DNA from: Pseudomonas trivialis
GTDB taxonomy: Bacteria > Pseudomonadota > Gammaproteobacteria > Pseudomonadales > Pseudomonadaceae
Length of the DNA stretch: 64,000 nt
Direction of reading: 5' to 3'
NCBI RefSeq assembly: GCF_001439805.1
Contig: NZ_JYLK01000001.1
Location: 558,001-622,000 of the forward strand
The position numbers and the translations under genes were made by a program. Positions 48,293-56,709 of this stretch are shown here, in pieces; positions within the stretch are counted from its first letter, which is position 1, and every line of letters begins with the position of its first letter. The notes below the pieces were generated by a model. It worked only from the letters and a program-made list of their open reading frames with translations, was not told the DNA's origin and searched no databases.

Positions 48293-48694
48293 TTATTCCT
48301 GCCCAATCGACTCCAAAAACTCCGACCGTTCATCACTCATCCGCGCCAGGCAATCATTCTGCGCAATTGCATACGCCTTGCTGCCATTCACCGCCGGGAA
48401 GGTGTCCACGGCGCAGTCGGCGTCGCGCAGTTTTTCCCATTTTTGCTGGGCGTCCTTCAGACGGGCGGTAATGTCGGCCAGTTTGGTCTTGTCGCTGCCA
48501 TAGGTCGAACCCATGCGTTCCAGCAAACCCTGATAGTTGTCCTTGAGCAATTGCTCGGCGGTGGTCTTGTTGTAGGTGGCGCAGGCCAGGGTCTGCTGGT
48601 CGTTTTCGATGCCGTCGCACGGCGTGCTGTCGGTGTCTTCGGCGGCGTGGACGCCGGTTGCGATGAGTGCCAAAGCCAGGAAAATCGATTTCAT
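48293..48694 (-). CDS. LprI/DUF1311-type periplasmic protein
   Basis: The 133-residue product has a signal peptide (MKSIFLALALIATGVHAAED) and a four-cysteine helical domain: STPCDG, TLACATYN, DADCAVDT and QNDCLARM. Spacing fits DUF1311/LprI, a family whose M. tuberculosis member inhibits lysozyme. A lysozyme-inhibitor role here is only a family inference. Transcribed away from the dipeptidase-like gene. Confidence 0.8.
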   Translation of the reverse strand: MKSIFLALALIATGVHAAEDTDSTPCDGIENDQQTLACATYNKTTAEQLLKDNYQGLLERMGSTYGSDKTKLADITARLKDAQQKWEKLRDADCAVDTFPAVNGSKAYAIAQNDCLARMSDERSEFLESIGQE

Positions 48695-48793
48695 TGCGCC
48701 GTCTCATATCAGGTGATGGCCGAATTCTGGCTTAAGCGTAAGACAAAGAACAGCCGCCAGTCAGGCATGTCTGTGCAGCCTTTGTCGCGGATT

Positions 48794-48827
48794 GACGCTT
48801 TCGGCAATTCCCCTGTCGTTTTTGCAC
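48794..48827. promoter_or_regulatory. Phased half-sites upstream of the betaine gene cluster
   Basis: GACGCTTTCGGCA (48794-48806) and GTCGTTTTTGCAC (48815-48827) are 21 bp apart, like the GTCG-type repeats upstream of cbcX. They end 86 bp before the dipeptidase-like gene. Binding by GbdR is inferred. Confidence 0.5.
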
Positions 48828-48913
48828 CCGGTCCGTTCAGCCCCGGGGCATATGCTGGCCCCAAAGCGCCGGCAGACGATTCGGCGCATGAATCGCCAAT
48901 AAGGGGACGCCTG

Positions 48914-49891
48914 ATGAGCCCAGCCGAGTTGCACGCCGACAGCATCGTTATCGACGGTCTGATTATTGCCAAGTGGAACCGCGACCTGTTCGAAGACATG
49001 CGCAAGGGTGGCCTCACCGCCGCCAACTGCACGGTATCGGTGTGGGAAGGTTTCCAGGCCACAATCAATAACATCGTGGCCAGCCAGACCCTGATCCGCG
49101 AGAACAGCGACCTGGTGATCCCGGTAAAAACCACCGCCGACATTCGCCGCGCGAAAGAGCAGGGCAAGACCGGCATCATCTTCGGCTTCCAGAATGCCCA
49201 TGCCTTTGAAGACCAACTGGGCTACGTCGAGATCTTCAAGCAGCTCGGCGTGGGTGTGGTGCAGATGTGCTACAACACCCAGAACCTGGTCGGCACCGGC
49301 TGCTACGAGCGTGACGGCGGCCTGTCGGGCTTTGGCCGTGAGATCGTCGGCGAGATGAACCGCGTCGGCATCATGTGCGACCTGTCCCACGTTGGCTCCA
49401 AGACCAGCGAAGAAGTCATCCTCGAATCGAAAAAACCGGTGTGCTACTCCCACTGCCTGCCGTCCGGCCTTAAAGAGCACCCGCGCAACAAGTCCGATGA
49501 AGAACTCAAGTTCATTGCCGACCATGGCGGTTTTGTCGGCGTGACCATGTTCGCGCCGTTCCTGGCCAAGGGCATCGATTCGACCATCGACGACTACGCC
49601 GAAGCCATCGAATACACCATGAACATCGTCGGCGAAGACGCCATCGGCATCGGCACCGACTTCACCCAGGGCCATGGCCAGGATTTCTTCGAAATGCTGA
49701 CCCATGACAAGGGCTACGCCCGCCGCCTGACCAGCTTCGGCAAGATCATCAACCCGCTGGGCATCCGCACCGTGGGCGAATTCCCCAACCTCACCGAGAC
49801 CCTGCTCAAGCGCGGCCACAGCGAACGCGTGGTGCGCAAGATCATGGGCGAGAACTGGGTCAACGTCTTGAAGGACGTCTGGGGCGAATAA
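48914..49891 (+). CDS. Peptidase M19-fold protein of the dimethylglycine operon
   Basis: A 325-residue relative of renal-type membrane dipeptidases. Several metal-site blocks survive: FGFQNAHAFED near residue 90, CDLSHVGSKT near 155, CYSHCLPSG near 177 and IGIGTDFTQGHGQDF near 255. The first zinc motif HxD is missing: where M19 enzymes read DGHND, this protein has DGLIIAKWNRD. It therefore may not be a true dipeptidase. No signal peptide, so cytosolic. It opens the run that continues with the DUF5943 gene, dgcA and dgcB; the same order exists in P. aeruginosa. Confidence 0.88.
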   Translation: MSPAELHADSIVIDGLIIAKWNRDLFEDMRKGGLTAANCTVSVWEGFQATINNIVASQTLIRENSDLVIPVKTTADIRRAKEQGKTGIIFGFQNAHAFEDQLGYVEIFKQLGVGVVQMCYNTQNLVGTGCYERDGGLSGFGREIVGEMNRVGIMCDLSHVGSKTSEEVILESKKPVCYSHCLPSGLKEHPRNKSDEELKFIADHGGFVGVTMFAPFLAKGIDSTIDDYAEAIEYTMNIVGEDAIGIGTDFTQGHGQDFFEMLTHDKGYARRLTSFGKIINPLGIRTVGEFPNLTETLLKRGHSERVVRKIMGENWVNVLKDVWGE

Positions 49892-49943
49892 GCCAGACAC
49901 CCACCGGCTACACCACTACGAATTTTTCTGGAGTTAAGTTTCC

Positions 49944-50474
49944 ATGGCCAAGATCGCCCCGCAATTGCCTATCGAAGTCGACAGCGAAACCGGTGTCTGG
50001 ACCTCCGACGCCCTGCCAATGCTGTACGTGCCGCGCCATTTCTTCGTCAACAACCACATGGGTATTGAAGAAGTGCTGGGCGCCGATGCCTATGCCGACA
50101 TCCTCTACAAGGCCGGCTACAAGTCCGCCTGGCACTGGTGTGAAAAGGAAGCCGAATGCCACGGCCTGGAAGGCGTCGCCGTGTTCGAGCACTACATGAA
50201 GCGCCTGTCGCAACGCGGCTGGGGCCTGTTCAAGATCCAGGACATCGATCTGGACAAAGGCACCGCCAGCGTCAAGCTTGAGCATTCGGCGTTTGTCTAT
50301 GTGTACGGCAAGGTCGGGCGCAAGGTCGACTATATGTTCACCGGCTGGTTTGCCGGCGCCATGGACCAGATCCTTCAAGCCCGTGGCAGCTCCATCCGCA
50401 CTGTGGCCGAACAAGTCTACGGAGGCTCCGAAGAGGGTCACGAAGATGGCTTGTTCACCGTCAAGCCGTTGTAA
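49944..50474 (+). CDS. DUF5943 / V4R-like protein of the dimethylglycine operon
   Basis: A 176-residue cytosolic protein (MAKIAPQLPIEVDSETGVW start, FFVNNHMGIEEVLGADAY, a WHWCEKEAECHGLEGV segment with two Cys and two His, then YVYGKVGRKVDYMFTGWFAGAM). The fold resembles the 4-vinyl reductase (V4R) small-molecule or metal-binding domain. It is always next to dgcA in pseudomonads and ends 15 bp before it, so a role in dimethylglycine use is likely, but no reaction is known. Confidence 0.83.
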   Translation: MAKIAPQLPIEVDSETGVWTSDALPMLYVPRHFFVNNHMGIEEVLGADAYADILYKAGYKSAWHWCEKEAECHGLEGVAVFEHYMKRLSQRGWGLFKIQDIDLDKGTASVKLEHSAFVYVYGKVGRKVDYMFTGWFAGAMDQILQARGSSIRTVAEQVYGGSEEGHEDGLFTVKPL

Positions 50475-50489
50475 GCCGAGGACCGTGCC

Positions 50490-52550
50490 ATGGCTTTCGA
50501 AGCAATGTTTGCGCCGATTCAGATCGGCAAACTGACCATCCGCAACCGCGTGCTCAGTACCGCCCACGCCGAGGTGTATGCCACCGACGGTGGCATGACC
50601 ACCGACCGCTATGTGAAGTATTACGAAGAGAAAGCCAAGGGCGGTATCGGCCTGGCAATCTGCGGCGGCTCGTCGGTAGTGGCCATCGACAGCCCGCAGG
50701 AATGGTGGAGTTCGGTGAACCTGTCCACCGACCGCATCATCCCGCACTTTCAGAACCTGGCCGACGCCATGCACAAGCATGGCGCCAAGATCATGATCCA
50801 GATTACCCACATGGGCCGTCGCTCGCGCTGGGACGGCTTTAACTGGCCGACCCTGATGTCGCCGTCCGGCGTGCGTGAGCCGGTGCACCGCGCCACCTGC
50901 AAGACCATCGAGCCCGAAGAGATCTGGCGCGTGATCGGCAACTACGCCAGCGCCGCCAAACGCGCCAAGGCCGGTGGCCTGGACGGCGTGGAACTGTCCG
51001 CCGTGCACCAGCACATGATCGATCAGTTCTGGAGCCCGCGCGTCAACAAGCGCACCGATGAATGGGGCGGCACCTTCGAAGGCCGCATGAAGTTCGGCCT
51101 CGAAGTGCTCAAGGCTGTACGCGCCGAAGTGGGCGACGACTTCTGCGTGGGCATGCGCCTGTGCGGTGACGAGTTCCACCCGGACGGCCTGTCCCACGAG
51201 GACATGAAGCAGATCGCCAAGTATTACGACGACACCGGCATGCTCGATTTCATCGGCGTGGTGGGCTCGGGGTGCGACACCCACAACACCCTGGCCAACG
51301 TGATCCCCAACATGAGCTACCCGCCGGAGCCGTTCCTGCACCTGGCCGCCGGTATCAAGGAAGTGGTCAAGGTGCCGGTGCTGCACGCGCAGAACATCAA
51401 GGACCCGAACCAGGCCACGCGCATCCTCGAAGGCGGCTACGTGGACATGGTCGGCATGACCCGTGCGCACATCGCCGACCCGCACCTGATCGCCAAGATC
51501 AAGATGGGCCAGATCGACCAGATCAAGCAGTGCGTCGGCGCCAACTACTGCATCGACCGCCAGTACCAGGGCCTGGATGTGTTGTGCATCCAGAACGCCG
51601 CGACCTCCCGTGAATACATGGGCGTGCCGCACATCATCGAGAAATCCGCCGGACCGAAACGCAAGGTCGTCGTGGTCGGCGCCGGCCCGGCCGGGATGGA
51701 AGCTGCGCGCGTGGCGGCCGAACGTGGCCACGACGTAACGCTGTTCGAGAAGAAAGACTTTATCGGCGGGCAGATCACCACGGCGTCCAAAGCGCCGCAG
51801 CGTGACCAGATTGCCGGTATCACCCGCTGGTTCCAACTGGAGCTGGCGCGCTTGAAAGTCGACCTGCGCCTGGGCGTGGCCGCCGACGCCGACACCATTC
51901 TGGACCTGCGTCCCGACGTGGTGGTGCTGGCGGTGGGCGGGCATCCGTTCATCGAGCAGAACGAACACTGGGGCGCCGCCGAAGGCCTGGTGGTGAGCAG
52001 CTGGGACGTGCTCGACGGCAAGGTTGCACCGGGCAAGAACGTGCTGGTGTACGACACCATCTGCGAATTCACCGGCATGTCGGTGGCAGACTTTCTGGCC
52101 GACAAGGGCTGCCAGGTGGAGATCGTCACCGACGACATCAAGCCGGGCGTGGCGATTGGCGGCACGTCGTTCCCCACCTACTACCGCAGCATGTACCCGA
52201 AAGAAGTGATCATGACCGGCGACATGATGCTGGAAAAGGTCTACCGCGAGGGCGACAAACTGGTGGCGGTGCTGGAGAACGAATACACCGGCGCCAAAGA
52301 GGAGCGGGTGGTGGACCAGGTGGTGGTCGAGAACGGCGTGCGTCCGGACGAGGCCATCTACTACGCCCTCAAGGAAGCCTCGCGCAACAAGGGCCAGATC
52401 GACGTCGAAGCCTTGTTTGCGATCAAGCCGCAGCCATGTCTGAGCGAAGCGGGCGAGGGGTACTTGCTGTTCCGCATCGGTGACTGTGTGGCGCAGCGCA
52501 ATACCCACGCCGCCATCTATGACGCCCTGCGTCTTTGCAAAGACTTTTGA
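50490..52550 (+). CDS. dgcA: Dimethylglycine demethylase, FMN/FAD subunit
   Basis: DgcA with DgcB converts dimethylglycine to sarcosine. The 686-residue protein has an N-terminal old-yellow-enzyme barrel (residues ~1-350) and a C-terminal FAD/NAD domain (~385-640; VVVGAGPAGMEAARVAAERG near 395, with VVLAVGGHPF). It is of the trimethylamine dehydrogenase/2,4-dienoyl-CoA reductase type. At the [4Fe-4S] site between the domains the motif reads CVGANYC then C (residues ~347-365): the second of the four usual cysteines is Ala. GAGGACCGTGCC precedes the ATG. Confidence 0.93.
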   Translation: MAFEAMFAPIQIGKLTIRNRVLSTAHAEVYATDGGMTTDRYVKYYEEKAKGGIGLAICGGSSVVAIDSPQEWWSSVNLSTDRIIPHFQNLADAMHKHGAKIMIQITHMGRRSRWDGFNWPTLMSPSGVREPVHRATCKTIEPEEIWRVIGNYASAAKRAKAGGLDGVELSAVHQHMIDQFWSPRVNKRTDEWGGTFEGRMKFGLEVLKAVRAEVGDDFCVGMRLCGDEFHPDGLSHEDMKQIAKYYDDTGMLDFIGVVGSGCDTHNTLANVIPNMSYPPEPFLHLAAGIKEVVKVPVLHAQNIKDPNQATRILEGGYVDMVGMTRAHIADPHLIAKIKMGQIDQIKQCVGANYCIDRQYQGLDVLCIQNAATSREYMGVPHIIEKSAGPKRKVVVVGAGPAGMEAARVAAERGHDVTLFEKKDFIGGQITTASKAPQRDQIAGITRWFQLELARLKVDLRLGVAADADTILDLRPDVVVLAVGGHPFIEQNEHWGAAEGLVVSSWDVLDGKVAPGKNVLVYDTICEFTGMSVADFLADKGCQVEIVTDDIKPGVAIGGTSFPTYYRSMYPKEVIMTGDMMLEKVYREGDKLVAVLENEYTGAKEERVVDQVVVENGVRPDEAIYYALKEASRNKGQIDVEALFAIKPQPCLSEAGEGYLLFRIGDCVAQRNTHAAIYDALRLCKDF

Positions 52551-52570
52551 TGAGGTGAACTCGGTCAAAT

Positions 52571-52657
52571 GTGGGAGGGGGCTTGCCCCCGATAGCGGTG
52601 GTTCAGCGACAGCTGTATCAACGGACACTCCGCCATCGGGAGCCAGCCCCCTCCCAC
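52571..52657. repeat. REPIN between dgcA and dgcB
   Basis: GTGGGAGGGGGCTTGCCCCC and an inverted arm with one change (GGGAGCCAGCCCCC). It lies within the operon. Confidence 0.88.
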
Positions 52658-52707
52658 ATTCAAGGCCAGTTTCACAGTAGGCCTGTGTGGTCTTTGGGAG
52701 CTTCACC

Positions 52708-54651
52708 ATGTTGAACACCTTGCTGCCTATTCTCCTGTTTGCCGCCCTGGGCCTTGCCGTCCTCGGCGCCCTGCGCCGGGCAAACATGTGGCGCCGTGGC
52801 CGCGCGTCCAAAGTCGACCTGCTGGGCGGCCTGTTGGCCATGCCCAAGCGCTACATGGTCGACCTGCACCACGTGGTCGCTCGCGACAAATACATCGCCA
52901 ACACCCACGTCGCCACAGCGCTGGGCTTTGTGCTGTCGGCGCTGCTGGCGATCCTGGTGCATGGGTTTGGCCTGCAAAACCGTATCCTCGGCTACGCCTT
53001 GCTGCTGGCCTCGACCTTGATGTTTGTCGGCGCCATCTTCATGTACCTGCGCCGCCGCAACCCGCCTGCGCGCCTGTCGAAAGGCCCGTGGATGCGCCTG
53101 CCGAAAAGCCTGCTGGCGTTCTCGGTGAGCTTTTTCCTGGTGACCTTGCCGGTCGCCGGCATTCTGCCCGCTGACTTTGGCGGCTGGCTGCTCGCTGCAT
53201 TGCTGAGCGTGGGTGTGCTGTGGGGCGTGTCCGAAATGTTCTTCGGCATGACCTGGGGCGGCCCGATGAAGCACGCCTTCGCCGGGGCTCTGCACCTGGC
53301 CTGGCACCGCCGCGCCGAGCGCTTCGGTGGTGGGCGTTCCACCGGCTTGAAGCCGCTGGACCTCAGCGATAAATCCGCGCCGTTGGGTGTGGAAAAACCC
53401 AAGGACTTCACCTGGAACCAACTGCTCGGTTTCGACGCCTGCGTGCAATGCGGCAAGTGTGAAGCGGCATGCCCGGCCTTCGCCGCCGGCCAACCGCTGA
53501 ACCCGAAAAAACTGATCCAGGACATGGTGGTCGGCCTGGCCGGTGGCACCGATGCAAAATTCGCCGGCAGCCCCTATCCGGGCAAACCCGTCGGCGAACA
53601 CGGCGGCAACCCGCATCAACCCATCGTCAACGGCCTGGTGGACGCCGAAACCCTGTGGTCGTGCACCACCTGCCGCGCCTGCGTGGAAGAGTGCCCGATG
53701 ATGATCGAGCACGTGGATGCCATCGTCGACATGCGCCGCCACCTCACCCTGGAAAGGGGCGCCACGCCGAACAAGGGCGCTGAAGTGCTCGAAAACCTGA
53801 TCGCCACCGACAACCCCGGCGGCTTCGCCCCGGGCGGTCGGCTCAACTGGGCGGCGGATCTGAACCTGCCGTTGCTCAGCGAAAAGGCCAGCTGTGATGT
53901 GCTGTTCTGGGTCGGCGACGGCGCCTTTGACATGCGCAACCAGCGCACCCTGCGCGCCTTCGTCAAAGTGCTGAAGGCCGCCAGGGTGGACTTCGCCGTA
54001 CTCGGCCTGGAAGAACGCGACAGCGGCGACGTGGCCCGACGCCTGGGCGACGAGGCGACCTTCCAGCTGCTGGCGACACGCAATATCCAGACCCTGGAAA
54101 AGTACTGCTTCAAACGCATCGTCACCTGCGATCCGCACAGTTTTCACGTACTCAAAAACGAATACGGCGCCTTCAATGGCAATTATCAGGTGCAGCACCA
54201 CAGCACCTTCATGGCCGAACTGATCGACGCGGGCGCCCTGAACCTGGGCCAGCACAAGGGCAGCAGCGTGACTTACCACGACCCTTGCTACCTGGGCCGC
54301 TACAACGGCGAATACGAGGCGCCGCGTCAGGTGCTGCGTGCGCTGGGCATCGAGGTCAAGGAGATGCAACGCTCGGGCTTCCGTTCGCGCTGCTGCGGCG
54401 GCGGTGGCGGCGCGCCGATCACGGACATTCCCGGCAAGCAACGGATCCCGGACATGCGCATGGACGACATCCGCGAGACCGGCGCCGAACTGGTGGCCGT
54501 GGGCTGCCCGCAATGCACGGCGATGCTCGAAGGCGTGGTCGAACCGCGGCCGTTGATCAAGGACATCGCCGAATTGGTGGCTGACGCGTTGCTGGAAGAC
54601 GCTGCACCGACCAAAGCGCCCTTAAAACGTGAACCTGCGGAGGTGCACTGA
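52708..54651 (+). CDS. dgcB: Dimethylglycine demethylase, membrane Fe-S subunit
   Basis: A 647-residue electron-transfer subunit. About five membrane helices lie in residues 1-200 (e.g. LLPILLFAALGLAVLGAL). Two 4Fe-4S ferredoxin motifs follow, CVQCGKCEAACPAF near 242 and CTTCRACVEECPMM near 320, then CCG domains with DPCYLGRYNGEYE and RSRCCGGGGG near 530-575, the heterodisulfide reductase-type signature. Start 52708 (MLNTLLPILL) has GGGAGCTTCACC. It likely passes electrons from DgcA or the ETF towards quinone. Stop and the next ATG overlap (TGATG). Confidence 0.92.
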   Translation: MLNTLLPILLFAALGLAVLGALRRANMWRRGRASKVDLLGGLLAMPKRYMVDLHHVVARDKYIANTHVATALGFVLSALLAILVHGFGLQNRILGYALLLASTLMFVGAIFMYLRRRNPPARLSKGPWMRLPKSLLAFSVSFFLVTLPVAGILPADFGGWLLAALLSVGVLWGVSEMFFGMTWGGPMKHAFAGALHLAWHRRAERFGGGRSTGLKPLDLSDKSAPLGVEKPKDFTWNQLLGFDACVQCGKCEAACPAFAAGQPLNPKKLIQDMVVGLAGGTDAKFAGSPYPGKPVGEHGGNPHQPIVNGLVDAETLWSCTTCRACVEECPMMIEHVDAIVDMRRHLTLERGATPNKGAEVLENLIATDNPGGFAPGGRLNWAADLNLPLLSEKASCDVLFWVGDGAFDMRNQRTLRAFVKVLKAARVDFAVLGLEERDSGDVARRLGDEATFQLLATRNIQTLEKYCFKRIVTCDPHSFHVLKNEYGAFNGNYQVQHHSTFMAELIDAGALNLGQHKGSSVTYHDPCYLGRYNGEYEAPRQVLRALGIEVKEMQRSGFRSRCCGGGGGAPITDIPGKQRIPDMRMDDIRETGAELVAVGCPQCTAMLEGVVEPRPLIKDIAELVADALLEDAAPTKAPLKREPAEVH

Positions 54652-55871
54652 TGAGCGACATTATCCGCCGCGACCCACGGGCTGAATGGATCGCCCGTAA
54701 TCGTCTGCATCCCTTGCACGCGGCCATGCAGCCCGTGCAGCAGAGCTGGATGGGGCCCAACGGCGTCATGCGCAAAAACGTGCATGGCGTGGGCTTTATC
54801 GGCCCCAACGGTATCAAGCGCATCGACCGCAGCGGCGCCCAGCAGGGCGGCGCGGCCAAGCGTACGGCGGCAGTGGAAGTGCAGTTGCCGTTGCACCGGA
54901 TTGCCGAGCCTGCGTTTTACATCAACGTGGTGCCGGACATGGTCGGCGGCCGCCTGAGCAGCCACGACCGCGATCTGTTGGGCCTGGCACGGCAACTGGC
55001 CGGCCACGACGGCGCGGTGCTGGCCGTGGTGTTTGGCGAGCACAAGGAAAGCGCATTCGCCACCGCCGGCGTCGACCGCCTGCTGGTGCTGGACGGTCAC
55101 GCGTTCGACGGTTATTCACCGGAGCAACGGGTGCAGGGCCTGCGCGCTGTGGATAACCAGTTCAACCCACGCCACTGGTTGCTGCCCGACAGCCGCAGCG
55201 GCGGCGGTGAACTGGGCCGACGCTTTGCCGCCAGCCTCAAGGAACGTCCGGCCACGCGGGTGTGGCAGGTCAAGGACGACCAGTGCATCGGCCGTGCCGG
55301 CGCGGGCCAGCAGGATGTGGCGCGGCCATTGCCTCGCGTGATCCTCGCCGCTGTCGAATGCGCCGAACCGGTCAGCGACACGCGCCATGAAGTGTTACCC
55401 GTGGAGTTATCCACAACCCTGGCGCGCAGCCTGCCGCGTATCGAAGATTTGGGCGCGGTGGCGGTGGACCCGGCGGCGATTCCCATGGCCGAAGCCGAAT
55501 TCATTTTCTCCGGCGGTAATGGGGTCAAGGACTGGGCGTTGTTTCACCAGACCGCCGCCGCACTCGGCGCCACCGAAGGCGCGTCACGGGTGGCGGTGGA
55601 CGATGGCTTCATGGCGCGCGACCGCCAGGTCGGCGCCAGCGGCACCTGGGTCACGGCGCGGGTGTACGTGGCCGTGGGTATTTCCGGGGCGATCCAGCAC
55701 CTGCAAGGCATCGGTGCCTGCGACAAGGTGGTGGCGATCAACCTCGACCCGGGTTGCGACATGATCAAGCGGGCCGACCTGTCGGTGATCGGCGAAAGTG
55801 CCGCGATTCTGCAAGCCTTGATCGCTGCGGTCGAGGCCCATCGCCACGGCGCCAAGCGCGACGCGGCTTGA
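54651..55871 (+). CDS. Electron transfer flavoprotein alpha subunit
   Basis: The 406-residue FixB/EtfA-type subunit of a dedicated ETF. The C-terminal FAD domain is clear: SGTWVTARVYVAVGISGAIQHLQGI near residue 325-350 (key part YVAVGISGAIQH), then VVAINLDPGCDMIKRADL. The N-terminal ~85 residues are an extension rich in basic residues not seen in housekeeping EtfA. Translation is coupled to dgcB. A perfect DnaA box (TTATCCACA) happens to lie at 55407-55415 inside the gene. Confidence 0.9.
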   Translation: MSDIIRRDPRAEWIARNRLHPLHAAMQPVQQSWMGPNGVMRKNVHGVGFIGPNGIKRIDRSGAQQGGAAKRTAAVEVQLPLHRIAEPAFYINVVPDMVGGRLSSHDRDLLGLARQLAGHDGAVLAVVFGEHKESAFATAGVDRLLVLDGHAFDGYSPEQRVQGLRAVDNQFNPRHWLLPDSRSGGGELGRRFAASLKERPATRVWQVKDDQCIGRAGAGQQDVARPLPRVILAAVECAEPVSDTRHEVLPVELSTTLARSLPRIEDLGAVAVDPAAIPMAEAEFIFSGGNGVKDWALFHQTAAALGATEGASRVAVDDGFMARDRQVGASGTWVTARVYVAVGISGAIQHLQGIGACDKVVAINLDPGCDMIKRADLSVIGESAAILQALIAAVEAHRHGAKRDAA

Positions 55872-55875
55872 GGAC

Positions 55876-56652
55876 ATGAGCATGACAACCAATGTAATCA
55901 GCCTGGTGTCCATCGGCGCCCATCCCACCTCCGGGCGCGCGCGCCGTGCAGAACAGGACGCACGCGCTGTCGAGCTGGGCCTGCAAATGGCTGGGGATAA
56001 GTTGCAGGTGCTGCACGCCGGCAACATCAATGAGCCCACCTTGCGCAGCTACCTGGGCATGGGCCTGCCGCACCTGCACGTGCTGGAACAACCGAGCGGC
56101 GCGGATGCGCTGCCGGTGCTCGGCGATTATCTGCGCGAGGCCGGCGCCCAGGTGGTGCTCACCGGCAGCCAGGCCGAAACCGGCGAAGGCTCGGGCATGC
56201 TGCCGTTTTTGCTCGCGGAGCACCTGGGCTGGCCGCTGATTGTGGGGCTGGCGCAAGTGGAATCCATCGACGGCGGCGTGGCCCATGTGCTGCAGGCGCT
56301 GCCCCGTGGTCAGCGGCGGCGCCTGAAGGTGCGCCTGCCGTTTCTGGCAACGGTGGATAACGCCGCGCCCAAGCCTCGGCAGAGCGCGTACGGCCCGGCG
56401 CAACGCGGCGAGTTGGCGGCCCATGAGGTTGAAGTCGAAGAAGACGAGTTATTCACAGGCGCCTCGCTGCAACCGGCCAAGCCTCGTCCCAAGCGTCTCA
56501 AGGTGATCAAGGCCAAGAGCGGCGCTGACCGCATGAAAGCCGCCACGGCCAAGGCCAGCGGCGGCGGTGGGCAGGTGCTCAAGGGCGTCAGTGCCGAGGA
56601 GGGCGCCCAGGCCATTCTCAAGCTGCTCATAGAGGAAGGCGTCGTACGCTGA
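55876..56652 (+). CDS. Electron transfer flavoprotein beta subunit
   Basis: A 258-residue FixA/EtfB-type partner: VISLVSIGAHPTSGRARRAEQDARAVELGLQ start (key part SGRARRAEQDA), GLPHLHVLEQ, VLTGSQAETGEGSGMLPFLLAEHLGWP with the AMP-type loop. The C-terminal third has a Lys/Pro-rich segment (KPRPKRLKVIKAK) and a Gly run, unusual for EtfB. Two ATGs (55876 and 55882) are possible; GAGGAC fits the second better. Last gene of the dimethylglycine run; a hairpin terminator follows at once. Confidence 0.88.
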   Translation: MSMTTNVISLVSIGAHPTSGRARRAEQDARAVELGLQMAGDKLQVLHAGNINEPTLRSYLGMGLPHLHVLEQPSGADALPVLGDYLREAGAQVVLTGSQAETGEGSGMLPFLLAEHLGWPLIVGLAQVESIDGGVAHVLQALPRGQRRRLKVRLPFLATVDNAAPKPRQSAYGPAQRGELAAHEVEVEEDELFTGASLQPAKPRPKRLKVIKAKSGADRMKAATAKASGGGGQVLKGVSAEEGAQAILKLLIEEGVVR

Positions 56653-56695
56653 ACAACGGTGGGAGGGGGATTGCTCCCCTCCACCGTTGTTTTAG
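56652..56695 (+). terminator. REP-derived terminator after the ETF genes
   Basis: ACAACGGTGGGAGGGG and CCCCTCCACCGTTGT form a long imperfect stem followed by TTTTA, starting at the ETF-beta stop codon. It looks like a REP arm turned terminator. Confidence 0.75.
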
Positions 56696-56709
56696 CGGTG
56701 CCTGGGCAA

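Noticed and set aside
49908..52847. 979-codon minus-strand open frame antisense to dgcA
   Set aside because: It mirrors dgcA and its neighbours, has a His/Ala/Gly-rich composition typical of antisense frames in G+C-rich DNA, and shows no domain.
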